From assembly GCF_027947535.2 (NCBI RefSeq), contig NZ_JAAGKO020000001.1:1-64000 (forward strand): a stretch of 64,000 bases of DNA, written 5' to 3'. The position numbers were made by a program, and so were the translations under genes. The notes beneath the pieces are model-generated. The model worked only from the letters and a program-made list of their open reading frames with translations, did no database searches and was not told where the DNA came from. Positions 6,981-16,038 of the stretch are shown piece after piece. The DNA is from Streptantibioticus silvisoli. Lineage in GTDB: Bacteria; Actinomycetota; Actinomycetes; Streptomycetales; Streptomycetaceae. Within the stretch, counting starts at the first letter, position 1, and each line of letters begins with the position of its first letter.

Positions 6981-9011
6981 GCTTTGATTGTCCCGGGTGT
7001 TTGCTCGGCGCGGTGTGCCGGCCGGGGCTGGAAAAGTGAAAGCGCCACTTGAACCGGGGAGACAGGCTCGCCAAAGGTCTCTGTCGTCCCGGTCGGAATG
7101 CACTTTTCGGGGGCACACTACCGGGTCGCGGCCCGAACTCGCCGTCCCGGCCACCGCCCGCACCGCGGGCAGCCGCGCGGCATCCGGCCGCCACCGCATC
7201 CCGCCGACGGCACCGACTCGATCGCGACCCACGCCGATACGCCAGGTCGACTGAGGTCGCGGCACCGGACCTTACTCCGACGGCGCCGCGATGACCATGG
7301 GGGTATGACCAGGATGACCCTGAGGTGGCGCCCGCCGGCGACGAGGCCACGGCCGTCGCCCGGCACGACGGGTTCCGGTGTCGCACGGGCCGCGGCCGTC
7401 CTTCTTCCACCGGCCCCGCACGACGCCGCGGAGATGTGGTCGCGTGCGCGGCGGTCGCGCAACAGGCGGACGAGTGCGATGCGGTGGCACGCGGACGGCG
7501 ACGTAGCGGGGCACGAAGGAGTACAGAGAGGAGTACGGAAGGGCAATAGAGGGGTGTAGAGAAAGGCAACGGGGCAGCAGGGCACGGACATTGACGGAAC
7601 GGGTGCCGACACACCGCCCTCGCCCCCGCCACCACCCGCCCCCCTGTCAGCAATCCCGACCGGGGCACGCGCTGACCTGCGGCGACCGGTCAGCGGACCG
7701 CGAGAGCGCCTGGAGTCGCACCGGGAGACGTGCCGAGAGAGGCGCCGACACCCGCTCGGGCGACCGGAGTTGGCCCCGGGGCCCTGTTCGGCAGCCGTTG
7801 TTCCCGTGGCGGGCCGAGCGCGCGTCGTCGCACCCCGACCTCCGGTGCCCCGCGCGAACGCGACGCCCACGGACCAGCGCCTCACCGGCGGCGTGATCAT
7901 GACCGGCGTCCCGCGCGAACGCGACGCCCACGCGACAACTGCGGTCGGGTCACGATGCGTTCGACGAGCCGACGGCGCGGCCACGACCGGGCAGGACTAC
8001 GCGGAAAGCGGCACGCCACAGCGATCCGACAGAGGGATGACGGACCGCCGGCACCCGGACATCCGCCCCGGCCGACCGCACGGAGGGGCCATCACCCCGC
8101 CGACACCCCGCCCCCGACAACAACCCATCCCGGGGGCAACCCCTCCCCCTCGACCATCCCGTCTTCCGGAATCGCCTTGCGGGGTGAAGCATGCTGGGCA
8201 ACGAGAGGCGGTAAAGGGAGCACCCGCGCCGGGAGATCGTCACGCTTTTTGCGATTTCTCTTCCCGCCCCGCATCCTCTCTTCCCAGAATATTTCTAGGG
8301 AAAATACTAGTACCAAGCGCCTCGAACGGGCGCCCTGGTCTACTATGCCCGTTCCATGGCATCTGGGAACGGTATTGCGGGGGTGGAGACGAAAAGCCCC
8401 TCGAACAGATTCCAGCAATTGGCCACACTCCATCATGTCCGATGGCTTGAAACGGCGGGCGATTCGCGCCCGAACAGGCTTGACGCGTGCCCGTTTGCTG
8501 CCCGAACCCCACGTGGGAGCGATAGGACACAGTGCGCTCGGGGGTCGTTCGCGGCCCCGTCAAGGGAAATCAAAACCGACACGCGACCCCTGACGCCCTG
8601 TCTCAGAGGTCGTGTACGCTCATGCCCCATCAAGCGCCTCGCTAGGCGTAATTGCAGATCCGTCACGTCCTCGGACGCCTCGGCCGGCCGCGAAGAGCAT
8701 CGCCGTCGTGGCGGCGAATCCAAGCCGCCCGACCGCTGCGCGACCTGGCTCAACTCGTCCTGGCGGAGGGGGCGGAGCGATGGGACCAAGCCATGTGGGC
8801 TGCCGAATGTGTGTTCCACGGCAAGAGAGAAATGCGGCCGTCCTGGACGGTCGGTACGGCGCAGGAAGGCAGGTCTGATACTTTTTTCTTCTCGGTGCGA
8901 ATTACCGCCCCACAATCACTGGTGACCTTTCGAGTCCCGTGTCCGAACCATCCCTTCCTGGCTGCGCGTACCTCATCCCGGCATGTAAGATCGCACCGTA
9001 GGACGGCCCTC
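6981..9011. other. Gene-poor 2-kb stretch
   Basis: Long frames exist on both strands, but they overlap one another, are arginine- and proline-rich and resemble no family, so I annotate no gene. Two things stand out. A 22-bp direct repeat occurs at 7850-7871 and 7911-7932. An AT-rich island at about 8235-8345 contains TTTTTGCGATTTC, an imperfect inverted repeat around TATTTCTAGGGAAAATA and a TACTAT hexamer. The island could be a promoter or the scar of an insertion. A second T-rich patch lies at 8878-8892. Confidence 0.4.
7850..7932. repeat. 22-bp direct repeat pair
   Basis: An identical 22-base sequence beginning CCGCGCGAACGCGACG occurs at 7850-7871 and 7911-7932, with starts 61 bases apart. 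The intervening DNA includes a TGATCA palindrome within CGGCGTGATCATGACCGGCG. The pair may be a small duplication or a binding site. Confidence 0.7.
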
Positions 9012-9617
9012 ATGCTCAATTCGCAGACACGTGTCCCGGCACCCGCCTCCGCCAAGGGTGTTCCGTGCTCTCCGGACATCATGGACCTGCCGTTCTACGA
9101 CCTCCCGGTCGGCCCGCAGGACCTCGTGGGCCACGAAACCGCCTGCTTCCGGCGTGCTCGCGGCATCCGGTCGGCACGTCGGGCGGACATCGCCGGATCG
9201 GTCTCCTCGCCCCTGGGCCCGGGCAGCGAATCGCAGCCGGTGCGTATCAACCTTTTCGACATTCAGGTATATCCCGCGAACTCCGCGCGTTTCCCGCTGG
9301 AATACGGAACTCACCCGACATCGGCCGACGGTCACCACCGCACGCCGGGTTTTGTCGGTGAGAATGCAGACGCCACGCACCCCGGCCGGCTCTTCCACCG
9401 TCAGATCGCGGTCAACGACACGTCGAACGACGTGGTGGCCGCCGCCGAAGCGGGTGTACGTCGTCCGGCGTCCGCCGTCATGACCGTTCCCTGCGACGAA
9501 CCGCGCCGCACGGCCGGCCGGACCGCACACATCAAGACGTTCCCCGGTGCGACCACCCCACGCACCCCGCGCACGACCTTCGAGGAAGCGCCCGACGGCG
9601 TCCTCAACCCCGCCTGA
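9012..9617 (+). CDS. Hypothetical protein, 201 residues
   Basis: An ATG at 9012, preceded by AGGACGG six bases upstream, opens a 201-codon frame with moderately high third-position GC. The product begins MLNSQTRVPAPASAKG, contains MDLPFYDLPVGPQDLVGHE and VRINLFDIQVYPANSARF, and ends in a threonine- and proline-rich tail. No family, signal peptide or membrane segment is recognised. The frame stays open upstream to 8652, but that extension looks non-coding. It precedes the aminoacyl-tRNA-synthetase-like genes by 121 bases and could belong with them. It may also be a decayed gene. Confidence 0.4.
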   Translation: MLNSQTRVPAPASAKGVPCSPDIMDLPFYDLPVGPQDLVGHETACFRRARGIRSARRADIAGSVSSPLGPGSESQPVRINLFDIQVYPANSARFPLEYGTHPTSADGHHRTPGFVGENADATHPGRLFHRQIAVNDTSNDVVAAAEAGVRRPASAVMTVPCDEPRRTAGRTAHIKTFPGATTPRTPRTTFEEAPDGVLNPA

Positions 9618-9738
9618 CCCGGCGCCACGAGACGCTGCGCACCCCCCAACTCCCACCCCCCACCTCACCCGTCCCACACCCTCCGGCTTCGCCAACTTCC
9701 CCAACTCCCCGGCCCACCCGTCGCAGAAAGGAGTCACC

Positions 9739-10188
9739 GTGCTGTACGCCAGTACCACCGCGAAGTCGGTGACAGCCGTGCTGCGGGGATCGGGGTTCGA
9801 GGAGCTGTTCCCGCTCAACGCGGTGCCGGCCGGCAACGCCCGCCGGGTGCGCTACGGCACCCACGTCACCGCGCGCCGGGACGGCAGCCGCTGGGCCGTG
9901 CGCTCGTACGGCACCGGGTTCGACCTGGTCGACCCGTCACGGCGCGACCTGTGCGGGCGCTGGTACTCCCTCGGTTGGGGCATGGTCGGCTCCCGCCAGG
10001 CCGACGAACTGCTGCTGGTCCAGGCGGACGGAATCGAGGACGCGGAGGCCGACCGGCTGGTCGGCGTGCTGGCCGGGGCGGTCGCCGGCCGCTCCAGCTG
10101 TTGGACCCACAGCGTGGAGCCCGGCCGGCGCGGCGCGACGCTGCGGATGGCCGCGGTGCTCGGCCCCGTACCCGAGGGACGGGACTGA
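9739..10188 (+). CDS. Hypothetical protein in the synthetase-like operon
   Basis: This 149-residue protein starts at GTG 9739, with AAAGGAG five bases upstream, and is followed after one base by the class II synthetase-like gene. It begins MLYASTTAKSVTAVLRGSG and contains RRVRYGTHVTARRDGSRW and GRWYSLGWGMVGSRQADELLLVQADG, which suggests a small alpha/beta domain. I do not recognise the family. Tight spacing argues that it works with the two synthetase-like proteins, for example as an accessory subunit. Confidence 0.75.
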   Translation: MLYASTTAKSVTAVLRGSGFEELFPLNAVPAGNARRVRYGTHVTARRDGSRWAVRSYGTGFDLVDPSRRDLCGRWYSLGWGMVGSRQADELLLVQADGIEDAEADRLVGVLAGAVAGRSSCWTHSVEPGRRGATLRMAAVLGPVPEGRD

Positions 10189-10189
10189 C

Positions 10190-11446
10190 ATGGCGACACA
10201 GCCGTACGTGCGGGCCCTGGATGCCGCCGAGTTCATCATGGGCCCGCCCACGGTCAAGGGCACCCCGATGTGGCGCGGTCGCGGGGTCGACGCGGTGCGG
10301 CTGCTGGTCGACGACTACCTGGCCCTGGTCCGCGAACGTTTTCCGGCCGAGGTCGTCGAGCACGGCTTCCTCGCCTCGCAGGCCGACAACCGGCGGGTCT
10401 TCGGCGAGTACGGGAACGTCTACGAACTCACCGACGTGCCGGGCGATCCCGACGCGCAGTTCCGCTCCGACAACATCGTCGCCTCCATCGCCCGGCTGGA
10501 GCGCGACCGCAGCGCGGGGCCGCTGGTGGCCATCGGGGCGATCATGCGGCACTTCCCCGGCAGCACGCCGCCGCTCTTCCGCGACCGGCTGGTGTGGCCG
10601 GTGGTCGAGCTCAACCAGCTGGTGGAGGCCGAACAGGCCGACAGCGTCCTGGACTTCCACCGCTCGGTCGTCGAACGGATGCTGTGGGACATCGGCATCC
10701 CCTCGATCACCGTGTGCACCGACGAGCTGGCCGGCTACGGCAAGGTCACCTACCTGGTGGTCACCGCGCTGCCGAACCGGCGGCCCACGGTGCTGGCCAC
10801 CTTGTACGTCCTGGCCGACGGCCTGCGCTCCGCGCTGGGCCCGCGGCGCGAGATCATCGACATCGGCTTCACCGGCAAGGTGCTGGCGACCGCGGCGATG
10901 CTGCACATGGACGCCCGCGGCCTGGCGCTGCCCAGCACCATCGCGCCGGTGCAACTCGGCGTGACCGCGGCGCCGCAGAGCGATCCGGCGACCTGTGAAC
11001 GGTGGCTGACCGGACTGCGGGCGGCCGGCCTGCGGTGCGAGGTGCGGCAGGCGGGCGGCAGCAGCCGGTCGCGGGCCCGGGCCGAGGAGTACTGGCACCG
11101 CACGGGCACCCCGCTGGTGATCGGTCTGGACCGTTCCCCCGACGCGGTGACGCTCTGCACCCGGTTCCCGCTGCACCGCGTACCGCTGGGCGAACTGCCC
11201 GCCCCCGAACGGGTCCGCGACCTGCTGGACCGGCACGACACCACCTTGCGCTCCCGCTCCCGGCGCCTGCTGGAGACCACCGTCGAGCGCAACGGCCACC
11301 TGCGCACCCTGTGCCCGCCCTGCGCCGCCCGGCCCGGTGTCGCGGTCTTCGGCCACGTCGTGCCGGCGAAGCCCGGCGACTGCCAGGAGTGCGGCGACGA
11401 GGCCGGGCAGCCGCTGTTCCTGAGCGAGGAAGGCAGGTTCTACTGA
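10190..11446 (+). CDS. ProRS-like class II aminoacyl-tRNA synthetase homologue
   Basis: This 418-residue protein resembles the catalytic core and anticodon-binding domain of prolyl/threonyl-type class II synthetases. The motif-3 region reads DIGFTGKVLATAAMLHMDA and runs into LALPSTIAPVQLGV, the usual junction to the C-terminal alpha/beta domain. That domain shows RAEEYWHRTGTPLVIGLD. The motif-3 arginine is lysine here, and the motif-2 region (FRDRLVWPVVELNQ) lacks the usual F-R-x-E pattern. The C terminus carries four cysteines (CPPCAARP and CQECGDEAG) that could bind zinc. A housekeeping ProRS is much longer and keeps these motifs. The gene ends in TGATG shared with the MetRS-like gene. It may activate an amino acid for a non-translational purpose. 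Confidence 0.7.
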   Translation: MATQPYVRALDAAEFIMGPPTVKGTPMWRGRGVDAVRLLVDDYLALVRERFPAEVVEHGFLASQADNRRVFGEYGNVYELTDVPGDPDAQFRSDNIVASIARLERDRSAGPLVAIGAIMRHFPGSTPPLFRDRLVWPVVELNQLVEAEQADSVLDFHRSVVERMLWDIGIPSITVCTDELAGYGKVTYLVVTALPNRRPTVLATLYVLADGLRSALGPRREIIDIGFTGKVLATAAMLHMDARGLALPSTIAPVQLGVTAAPQSDPATCERWLTGLRAAGLRCEVRQAGGSSRSRARAEEYWHRTGTPLVIGLDRSPDAVTLCTRFPLHRVPLGELPAPERVRDLLDRHDTTLRSRSRRLLETTVERNGHLRTLCPPCAARPGVAVFGHVVPAKPGDCQECGDEAGQPLFLSEEGRFY

Positions 11447-12996
11447 TGACCGCGCCGGTCTTCGTCTCCACCACCATCCCCTACGTCAACGCCCGTCCGC
11501 ACCTGGGTCACGCCTTCGAGTACGTGCAGACCGACGTCTACGCCCGGCACGCCCGCAGCCGGGGCGAGCAGGTCTTCCTGTCCAGCGGCACCGACGAGAA
11601 CAGCCTGAAGAACGTGCGGGCCGCCCGCGCCGGCGGCGAGCCGGTGCGCGACCTGGTCGACCGGCACGCCGCGGGCTTCACCGCGCTGCTGTCCGCCCTC
11701 GGTGTCGTCCCCGACCGCTTCGTGCGCACCAGCGCGGACGCCGACCACGCGGCGGGCGCCACGGCGGTGTGGGAGCGGATGGCGGCCCGCGGCGACATCT
11801 ACAGCCGGTTCTACGAGGGCAGTTACTGCGTCGGCTGCGAGCAGTTCCTCACCTCGGCCGACCTGGTCTCCGGCTGCTGCCCGGTCCACCGTGAGCAGCC
11901 CGTCGCGGTCCGGGAGCGCAACTACTTCTTCCGGCTCTCGCGCTACCAGGACGAGGTGATCGCCGCCCTCACCGACGGGCGCACGCGCGTCACCCCGGCG
12001 CCGCGGGCCAACGAGATGCTGGCGATGGCCCGGGCCGGCCTGGCGGACATCAGCGTCTCCCGGTCCGCCGAGCGGGCCGGCGGCTGGGGCATCCCGGTCC
12101 CGGGCGATCCCGGCCAGGTGATGTACGTGTGGGTCGACGCCCTCACCAGCTACGTCAACGCGCTCGGCGGTCCGCGGGGCGGCGAGCTCTACGACCGCTT
12201 CTGGCAGGGCGCGCGGCGCCGGGTGCACGTGCTGGGCAAGGACGTCGCGCGCTTCCACGCCGTGTACTGGCCGGCCATGCTGATGTCCGCCGGGCTGCCG
12301 CTGCCGACCGACCTGGTGGTGCACGGGCACATCACCTCGGCCGGCCAGAAGCTGAGCAAGACCTCCGGCACCGTCGTCGACCCCGTCGACCTGATGGACC
12401 GCTACGGCGCCGAGGCCCTGCGGTACCTGATGCTGGCGGACTTCTCCCCCTGGTCCGACACCGACTTCACCGAGCCGCGGCTGGTCGCCCGGTACAACGA
12501 CGACCTCGCCAACGGGCTGGGCAACCTCGTCGACCGGGTGACCGCCATGCTGCACCGGTACCGCGGCGGGACCGTACCGCCCCCGGGCACGCCCGGCGCA
12601 CCGGAGGCCGGCCTGCTCGCCGCCGCCACCACCGCGTGCCACGCCAGCGCCGAGGCGTTCGACCGCTTCGAGCACCGGGAGGCCGTCGCCCACGTGTGGG
12701 ACCTGGTGCGGCGGACCAACGCCTACCTCAGTGAACGCGAGCCGTGGCGGCTGGCCCGGTCGGCCGGTGAGGACGCGGCCGCGGCCGCCGCGCTCGACAC
12801 CGTGCTGCACCACGCCGCCGGCGCGCTGGCGACCGTGGCCCGGCTGATCGACCCGGTACTGCCGGCCACCGCCGGCCGGCTGCGGGAGGTCCTCGGCCTG
12901 CGGGACGCGGCGCACGGGCCGGACGGCGTCGTGGTCACCGGACTGCGCGTCGGCACGCCTCCCCGTCTCTTCCCCCGGTTGGAGTTGTCCTGGTGA
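11446..12996 (+). CDS. Methionyl-tRNA synthetase paralogue
   Basis: This 516-residue class I synthetase is full length for the short MetRS type. It has the HIGH-equivalent HLGH near residue 20, a zinc-knuckle region with YCVGCEQF and SGCCPVH, the methionine-pocket segment GQVMYVWVDALTSYVNALGG, the KMSKS-equivalent KLSKTSG and an anticodon-binding helix domain with RYNDDLANGLGNLVDRV and SEREPW. It joins methionine, or an analogue, to tRNA or another acceptor. Its place inside a biosynthetic operon, coupled to neighbours by TGATG and GTGA overlaps, argues against the housekeeping copy. Two roles fit: a resistant target protecting against the cluster's product, or an enzyme activating an amino acid for biosynthesis. 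The methionine specificity is by family, not proven. Confidence 0.9.
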   Translation: MTAPVFVSTTIPYVNARPHLGHAFEYVQTDVYARHARSRGEQVFLSSGTDENSLKNVRAARAGGEPVRDLVDRHAAGFTALLSALGVVPDRFVRTSADADHAAGATAVWERMAARGDIYSRFYEGSYCVGCEQFLTSADLVSGCCPVHREQPVAVRERNYFFRLSRYQDEVIAALTDGRTRVTPAPRANEMLAMARAGLADISVSRSAERAGGWGIPVPGDPGQVMYVWVDALTSYVNALGGPRGGELYDRFWQGARRRVHVLGKDVARFHAVYWPAMLMSAGLPLPTDLVVHGHITSAGQKLSKTSGTVVDPVDLMDRYGAEALRYLMLADFSPWSDTDFTEPRLVARYNDDLANGLGNLVDRVTAMLHRYRGGTVPPPGTPGAPEAGLLAAATTACHASAEAFDRFEHREAVAHVWDLVRRTNAYLSEREPWRLARSAGEDAAAAAALDTVLHHAAGALATVARLIDPVLPATAGRLREVLGLRDAAHGPDGVVVTGLRVGTPPRLFPRLELSW

Positions 12997-14033
12997 ACGG
13001 CACGATGGTGGTCAACCGGCTGGGACTGCGGGTGCCCGCGGCTCCCGCCCCGGGGCAGGCCCTGGGTCTGTGGACCCCCTCCTCTCCCGCGCCCGCGCTG
13101 TTCCCGCGGCGCTGGGGCCGGGCCATGGAGGCCCTGAGCACCGCGGGGTTCGAGGTGGTCACCGCCGCGTCCACGGTGGCGAACGCGGGTGTCGGCGCGG
13201 CCGATCCGCGTGAACTGGCCGCGGATCTGCACCGGTTGCTGCGCGACGACCGGGTCGGGGCGATCATGGGGACCACCGGGGGGCACACCTCTTCCACGGT
13301 CCTGCGGTACGTGGACTGGGACCTGGTCCGTGAGGCGGGCAAGCCGATCATCGGCTACAGCGACCTGACCAGCGTGCTGTGGGCGACGCTGTCGCGGGCC
13401 CGGCTGGTGTCCTTCCACGGTCCGATGGTCATCTCCGAGTGGGGCGAGTTCGGCGGCCCGTGGCCGTACACCGTCGGCAACCTGCGCGCGTGCCTCGATC
13501 CGCGCACCGCGCCGGTGGAGCTCGCACCGCCGCCGCAGTGGACGGACGAGTCGCTGTGGTGGGACAGCACGGACGACCGGCGCCGCACCGCGGTGCCGGG
13601 TACCTGGCGCTGCCTGCTGCCCGGCACCGCCGAGGGCTGGCTGCTGCCCGGCTGCGCCCCCACCGCGAGCCTGCTGTTCGGCACCCCGTACCTGCCGGAC
13701 GTCGAGGGCGCGATCGTCTGCCTGGAGTTCCTGGAGATGGGACCCGACCAGGTGTGGGCCCATCTGACGCAGTGGGCGGACAGCGGCCTGCTCGACCGGA
13801 TCGCCGGGCTGGTGATCGGCCGGCACTTCCGGCCGCGCACCGCGGCCGGGGGGTCCGGGGACTTCGACGAGGTCGTGCGCGCCGTGGTCGGGCGCAGGAA
13901 CCTGCCGGTGCTGGTGGACGTCGACTTCGGGCACACCGAGCCGAGGCTCACCCTGCCGGTCGGCGCCCGCGCCCGGCTCGATGCCACCGGCTGCGGCCTC
14001 ACCCTGCTGGAAAACTCCACCACCACGCCTTGA
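12993..14033 (+). CDS. S66 peptidase, MccF/LD-carboxypeptidase family
   Basis: This 346-residue serine peptidase shows the S66 triad: Ser123 in GYSDLT, Glu245 in CLEFLE and His314 in DFGHTEP. It also has the family's MGTTGGHTSSTVLRYVDWD segment. Two functions are known in this family: trimming LD bonds in murein peptides, and MccF-type immunity by cleaving the amide between an aminoacyl group and a nucleotide in microcin C-like Trojan-horse antibiotics. The lack of a signal peptide and the neighbouring MetRS paralogue favour the MccF-like reading. GTG at 12993 overlaps the MetRS stop. It should act in the cytoplasm. Confidence 0.85.
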   Translation: MNGTMVVNRLGLRVPAAPAPGQALGLWTPSSPAPALFPRRWGRAMEALSTAGFEVVTAASTVANAGVGAADPRELAADLHRLLRDDRVGAIMGTTGGHTSSTVLRYVDWDLVREAGKPIIGYSDLTSVLWATLSRARLVSFHGPMVISEWGEFGGPWPYTVGNLRACLDPRTAPVELAPPPQWTDESLWWDSTDDRRRTAVPGTWRCLLPGTAEGWLLPGCAPTASLLFGTPYLPDVEGAIVCLEFLEMGPDQVWAHLTQWADSGLLDRIAGLVIGRHFRPRTAAGGSGDFDEVVRAVVGRRNLPVLVDVDFGHTEPRLTLPVGARARLDATGCGLTLLENSTTTP

Positions 14034-14044
14034 AGGAGGACCGT

Positions 14045-15082
14045 ATGAGCGGCGCATTGTTCACCGATCAGGACGGAACCGTCGTCGTCGAGACCGACGC
14101 ACGGGTATGTGTGCGGTGCGTACTGCCCGAGACGTTTCCCGAAGCCGGGTTCGACGCCGACGGGGTGTGCAACTACTGCCGCAGCGAGGCCGAGCGGATC
14201 GAGGGCAGCCAGGAGGCGGTCGACTCCGTCCTGGCCGCCAGCCGCGCCAGGGGCGCGGACTACGACGTCGTCCTGCTCTACAGCGGCGGCAAGGACAGTT
14301 CACTGTCGCTGATCGACCTGGTCGCCAACCGCGGCCTGCGCGTGCTGGCCCTCACCCTCGACAACGGCTTCCTCGCCGAGGTCACCGCGGCCAACATGCG
14401 GGCCGTGCTCGACAGCGTCGGCGCCGACCACATCGTCCTGCGCCCCCAGCGCAAGCTGATGCACGGCGTCTACCGCAGCGCCCTGACCGGGGACTTCGGC
14501 CCGGAGACGGTGAAGTACTCCACGGCCGCGTGCGGTTCGTGCATCGGCATGGTCTTCGCGGCGGGCATGCGCACCGCCTCCTCCTACGGCGTCTCCCTGC
14601 TGGCCGGCGGCTGGACCCCCGGACAGATGACGACCTCGGCGTTCGTGCCGACCTCCTTTCTGCGCGAGGTGGTCGACCGCAACCTCGACCCGGTCCGGCT
14701 GACCGCACCGGAGCTCAAGGACGGTCTCGACACCTGGACCCACGACTCCGGTGAACTGCCCATCGGCCTGGTCAACCCGCTGTACGCCTCGGACTACAGC
14801 GAGGCCAAGACCTTGTCGGTGCTGGCCGAGCACGGCTGGCAGGCGCCGCGCGACACCGACTCCTGCTCCACCAACTGCCGCCTCAACGGCCTCCTGATCC
14901 TCGACCACCTGCGCAAGTACGGCTACCACCCCTACGTCTACGAGATGGCGCACCACGTCCGTCTCGGGGCGATGACCCGCGACGAGGCGCTGGCGAAGCT
15001 GCGCCACACCAAGGTGCCCACCGCCTCCGTGGGCCCGGTCGCCGTCGAACTGGGCATCCGCTCGCCGTTGCAGACCGTCTGA
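14045..15082 (+). CDS. PP-loop protein, N-acetyl sugar amidotransferase-like
   Basis: This 345-residue protein has the PP-loop pyrophosphatase motif SGGKDSS at residues 80-86 and, before it, a CVRC...CNYC four-cysteine cluster typical of the WbpG/PseA amidotransferase group. Further cysteines occur in CGSC and CSTNC. Such enzymes adenylate a carbonyl with ATP and replace oxygen with nitrogen or sulfur. WbpG works with a HisH/HisF-like ammonia source, and none is present here, so another nitrogen donor or a sulfur donor may be used. AAGGAGG precedes the ATG at 14045. In this operon it could build an amidine, guanidine or thioamide. That is inference. Confidence 0.8.
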   Translation: MSGALFTDQDGTVVVETDARVCVRCVLPETFPEAGFDADGVCNYCRSEAERIEGSQEAVDSVLAASRARGADYDVVLLYSGGKDSSLSLIDLVANRGLRVLALTLDNGFLAEVTAANMRAVLDSVGADHIVLRPQRKLMHGVYRSALTGDFGPETVKYSTAACGSCIGMVFAAGMRTASSYGVSLLAGGWTPGQMTTSAFVPTSFLREVVDRNLDPVRLTAPELKDGLDTWTHDSGELPIGLVNPLYASDYSEAKTLSVLAEHGWQAPRDTDSCSTNCRLNGLLILDHLRKYGYHPYVYEMAHHVRLGAMTRDEALAKLRHTKVPTASVGPVAVELGIRSPLQTV

Positions 15083-15162
15083 GCCGCTCCACCCCGTTCC
15101 ACCCCTTTTCCTCCCTGTTTCTCCGCGGTTTCTCCTCCTGATCACGAACCCGAAGGGGCATC

Positions 15163-16038
15163 ATGAGCACGCCCACGCTGACCGACCTCGCCACCAAGGC
15201 CATCGACGACCTGTCGGTCGCCGAGATCAACGAGCTCGACTTCTCCCGGGTCGTCGCGCTGACCAACGAGCCGAACATGTGCTCCGGTGGCGGCGCGACC
15301 GTCCGCCGGGTGCTCCAGCTGGCCGGCCCGCTGCGCGGACGCCCGGTGCTGGAGGTCGGCAGCAACACCGGCTTCACCAGCATCGAGATGGCCAGCTGGC
15401 TGGACTCGCCCGTCACCGGCCTGGACGTCAACCCCGTCTCCAACGCCTTCGCCGAGGCCAAGGCCAAGGCTGCGGGTATCGACAACGTCAACTTCGTGCT
15501 CGGCGACGGCCAGGGCATGCCGTTCGAGGACGACTCGTTCGACCTGGTCTTCGCCAGCAACGTCACCTCGTTCATGACCGACCACCGCCGGGCGTGCGAC
15601 GAGTACTACCGGGTGCTCAGCCCCCGCGGCGTGCTCGCGGCCGTGCCGATCTACTACCGGAGCACGCCGCCGGAGTCGCTGCGCAAGGCCGTCGAGGCGG
15701 CCATCGGCGTGCCGCTGCCCATCACCAGCGAGCAGTACTGGATCGACATCTTCTCCCGTGAGGGCGTCTCCCTCATCGAGGCCGAGCCGTACGAGTACGT
15801 GCGCCAGACCCCCGAGCGCATCAACGCGTACGTGGAGACGGTCATGGACCAGTCGCACCTGGCCAGGCAGTCGGCGGAGAAGGTCGCGGCCCTGCGTTCG
15901 CGGCTGGCGCACTTCTACGACATCTTCGACGAGAACCTCTCGTACGCCGGCTACTCGATCCTGCTCTTCCGCTCCGGCCACCCGAACCCGGAGCCGATCC
16001 TGCACACCACCCGTCGCGTGCACGAGAACCGGGCGTGA
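15163..16038 (+). CDS. SAM-dependent methyltransferase
   Basis: This 291-residue protein has a class I methyltransferase fold. Motif I reads VLEVGSNTGFTSIEMASWL, followed by VTGLDVNPVS, FVLGDGQGMPFEDDSFDLVFASNV and the post-motif YYRVLSPRGVLAAVPIYY. The N-terminal 50 residues contain NMCSGGGATVRRVL, which probably closes the substrate pocket. It transfers a methyl group to a small molecule, but the acceptor atom cannot be read from sequence. A GAAGGGG lies before the ATG. The 80 bases upstream are unusually pyrimidine-rich. The stop overlaps the aminotransferase start. Confidence 0.88.
   Translation: MSTPTLTDLATKAIDDLSVAEINELDFSRVVALTNEPNMCSGGGATVRRVLQLAGPLRGRPVLEVGSNTGFTSIEMASWLDSPVTGLDVNPVSNAFAEAKAKAAGIDNVNFVLGDGQGMPFEDDSFDLVFASNVTSFMTDHRRACDEYYRVLSPRGVLAAVPIYYRSTPPESLRKAVEAAIGVPLPITSEQYWIDIFSREGVSLIEAEPYEYVRQTPERINAYVETVMDQSHLARQSAEKVAALRSRLAHFYDIFDENLSYAGYSILLFRSGHPNPEPILHTTRRVHENRA

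Noticed and set aside
8652-9011. N-terminal extension of the 201-residue protein
   Set aside because: The extra 120 codons look non-coding, and a ribosome site lies before ATG 9012.
8973-9836. Minus-strand frame of 287 codons
   Set aside because: It is antisense to the hypothetical proteins at 9012 and 9739, crosses their intergenic gap and resembles no family.
10190-12996. Housekeeping tRNA synthetase operon
   Set aside because: The ProRS-like protein lacks key motifs, and both genes overlap or abut genes for a peptidase and biosynthetic enzymes.
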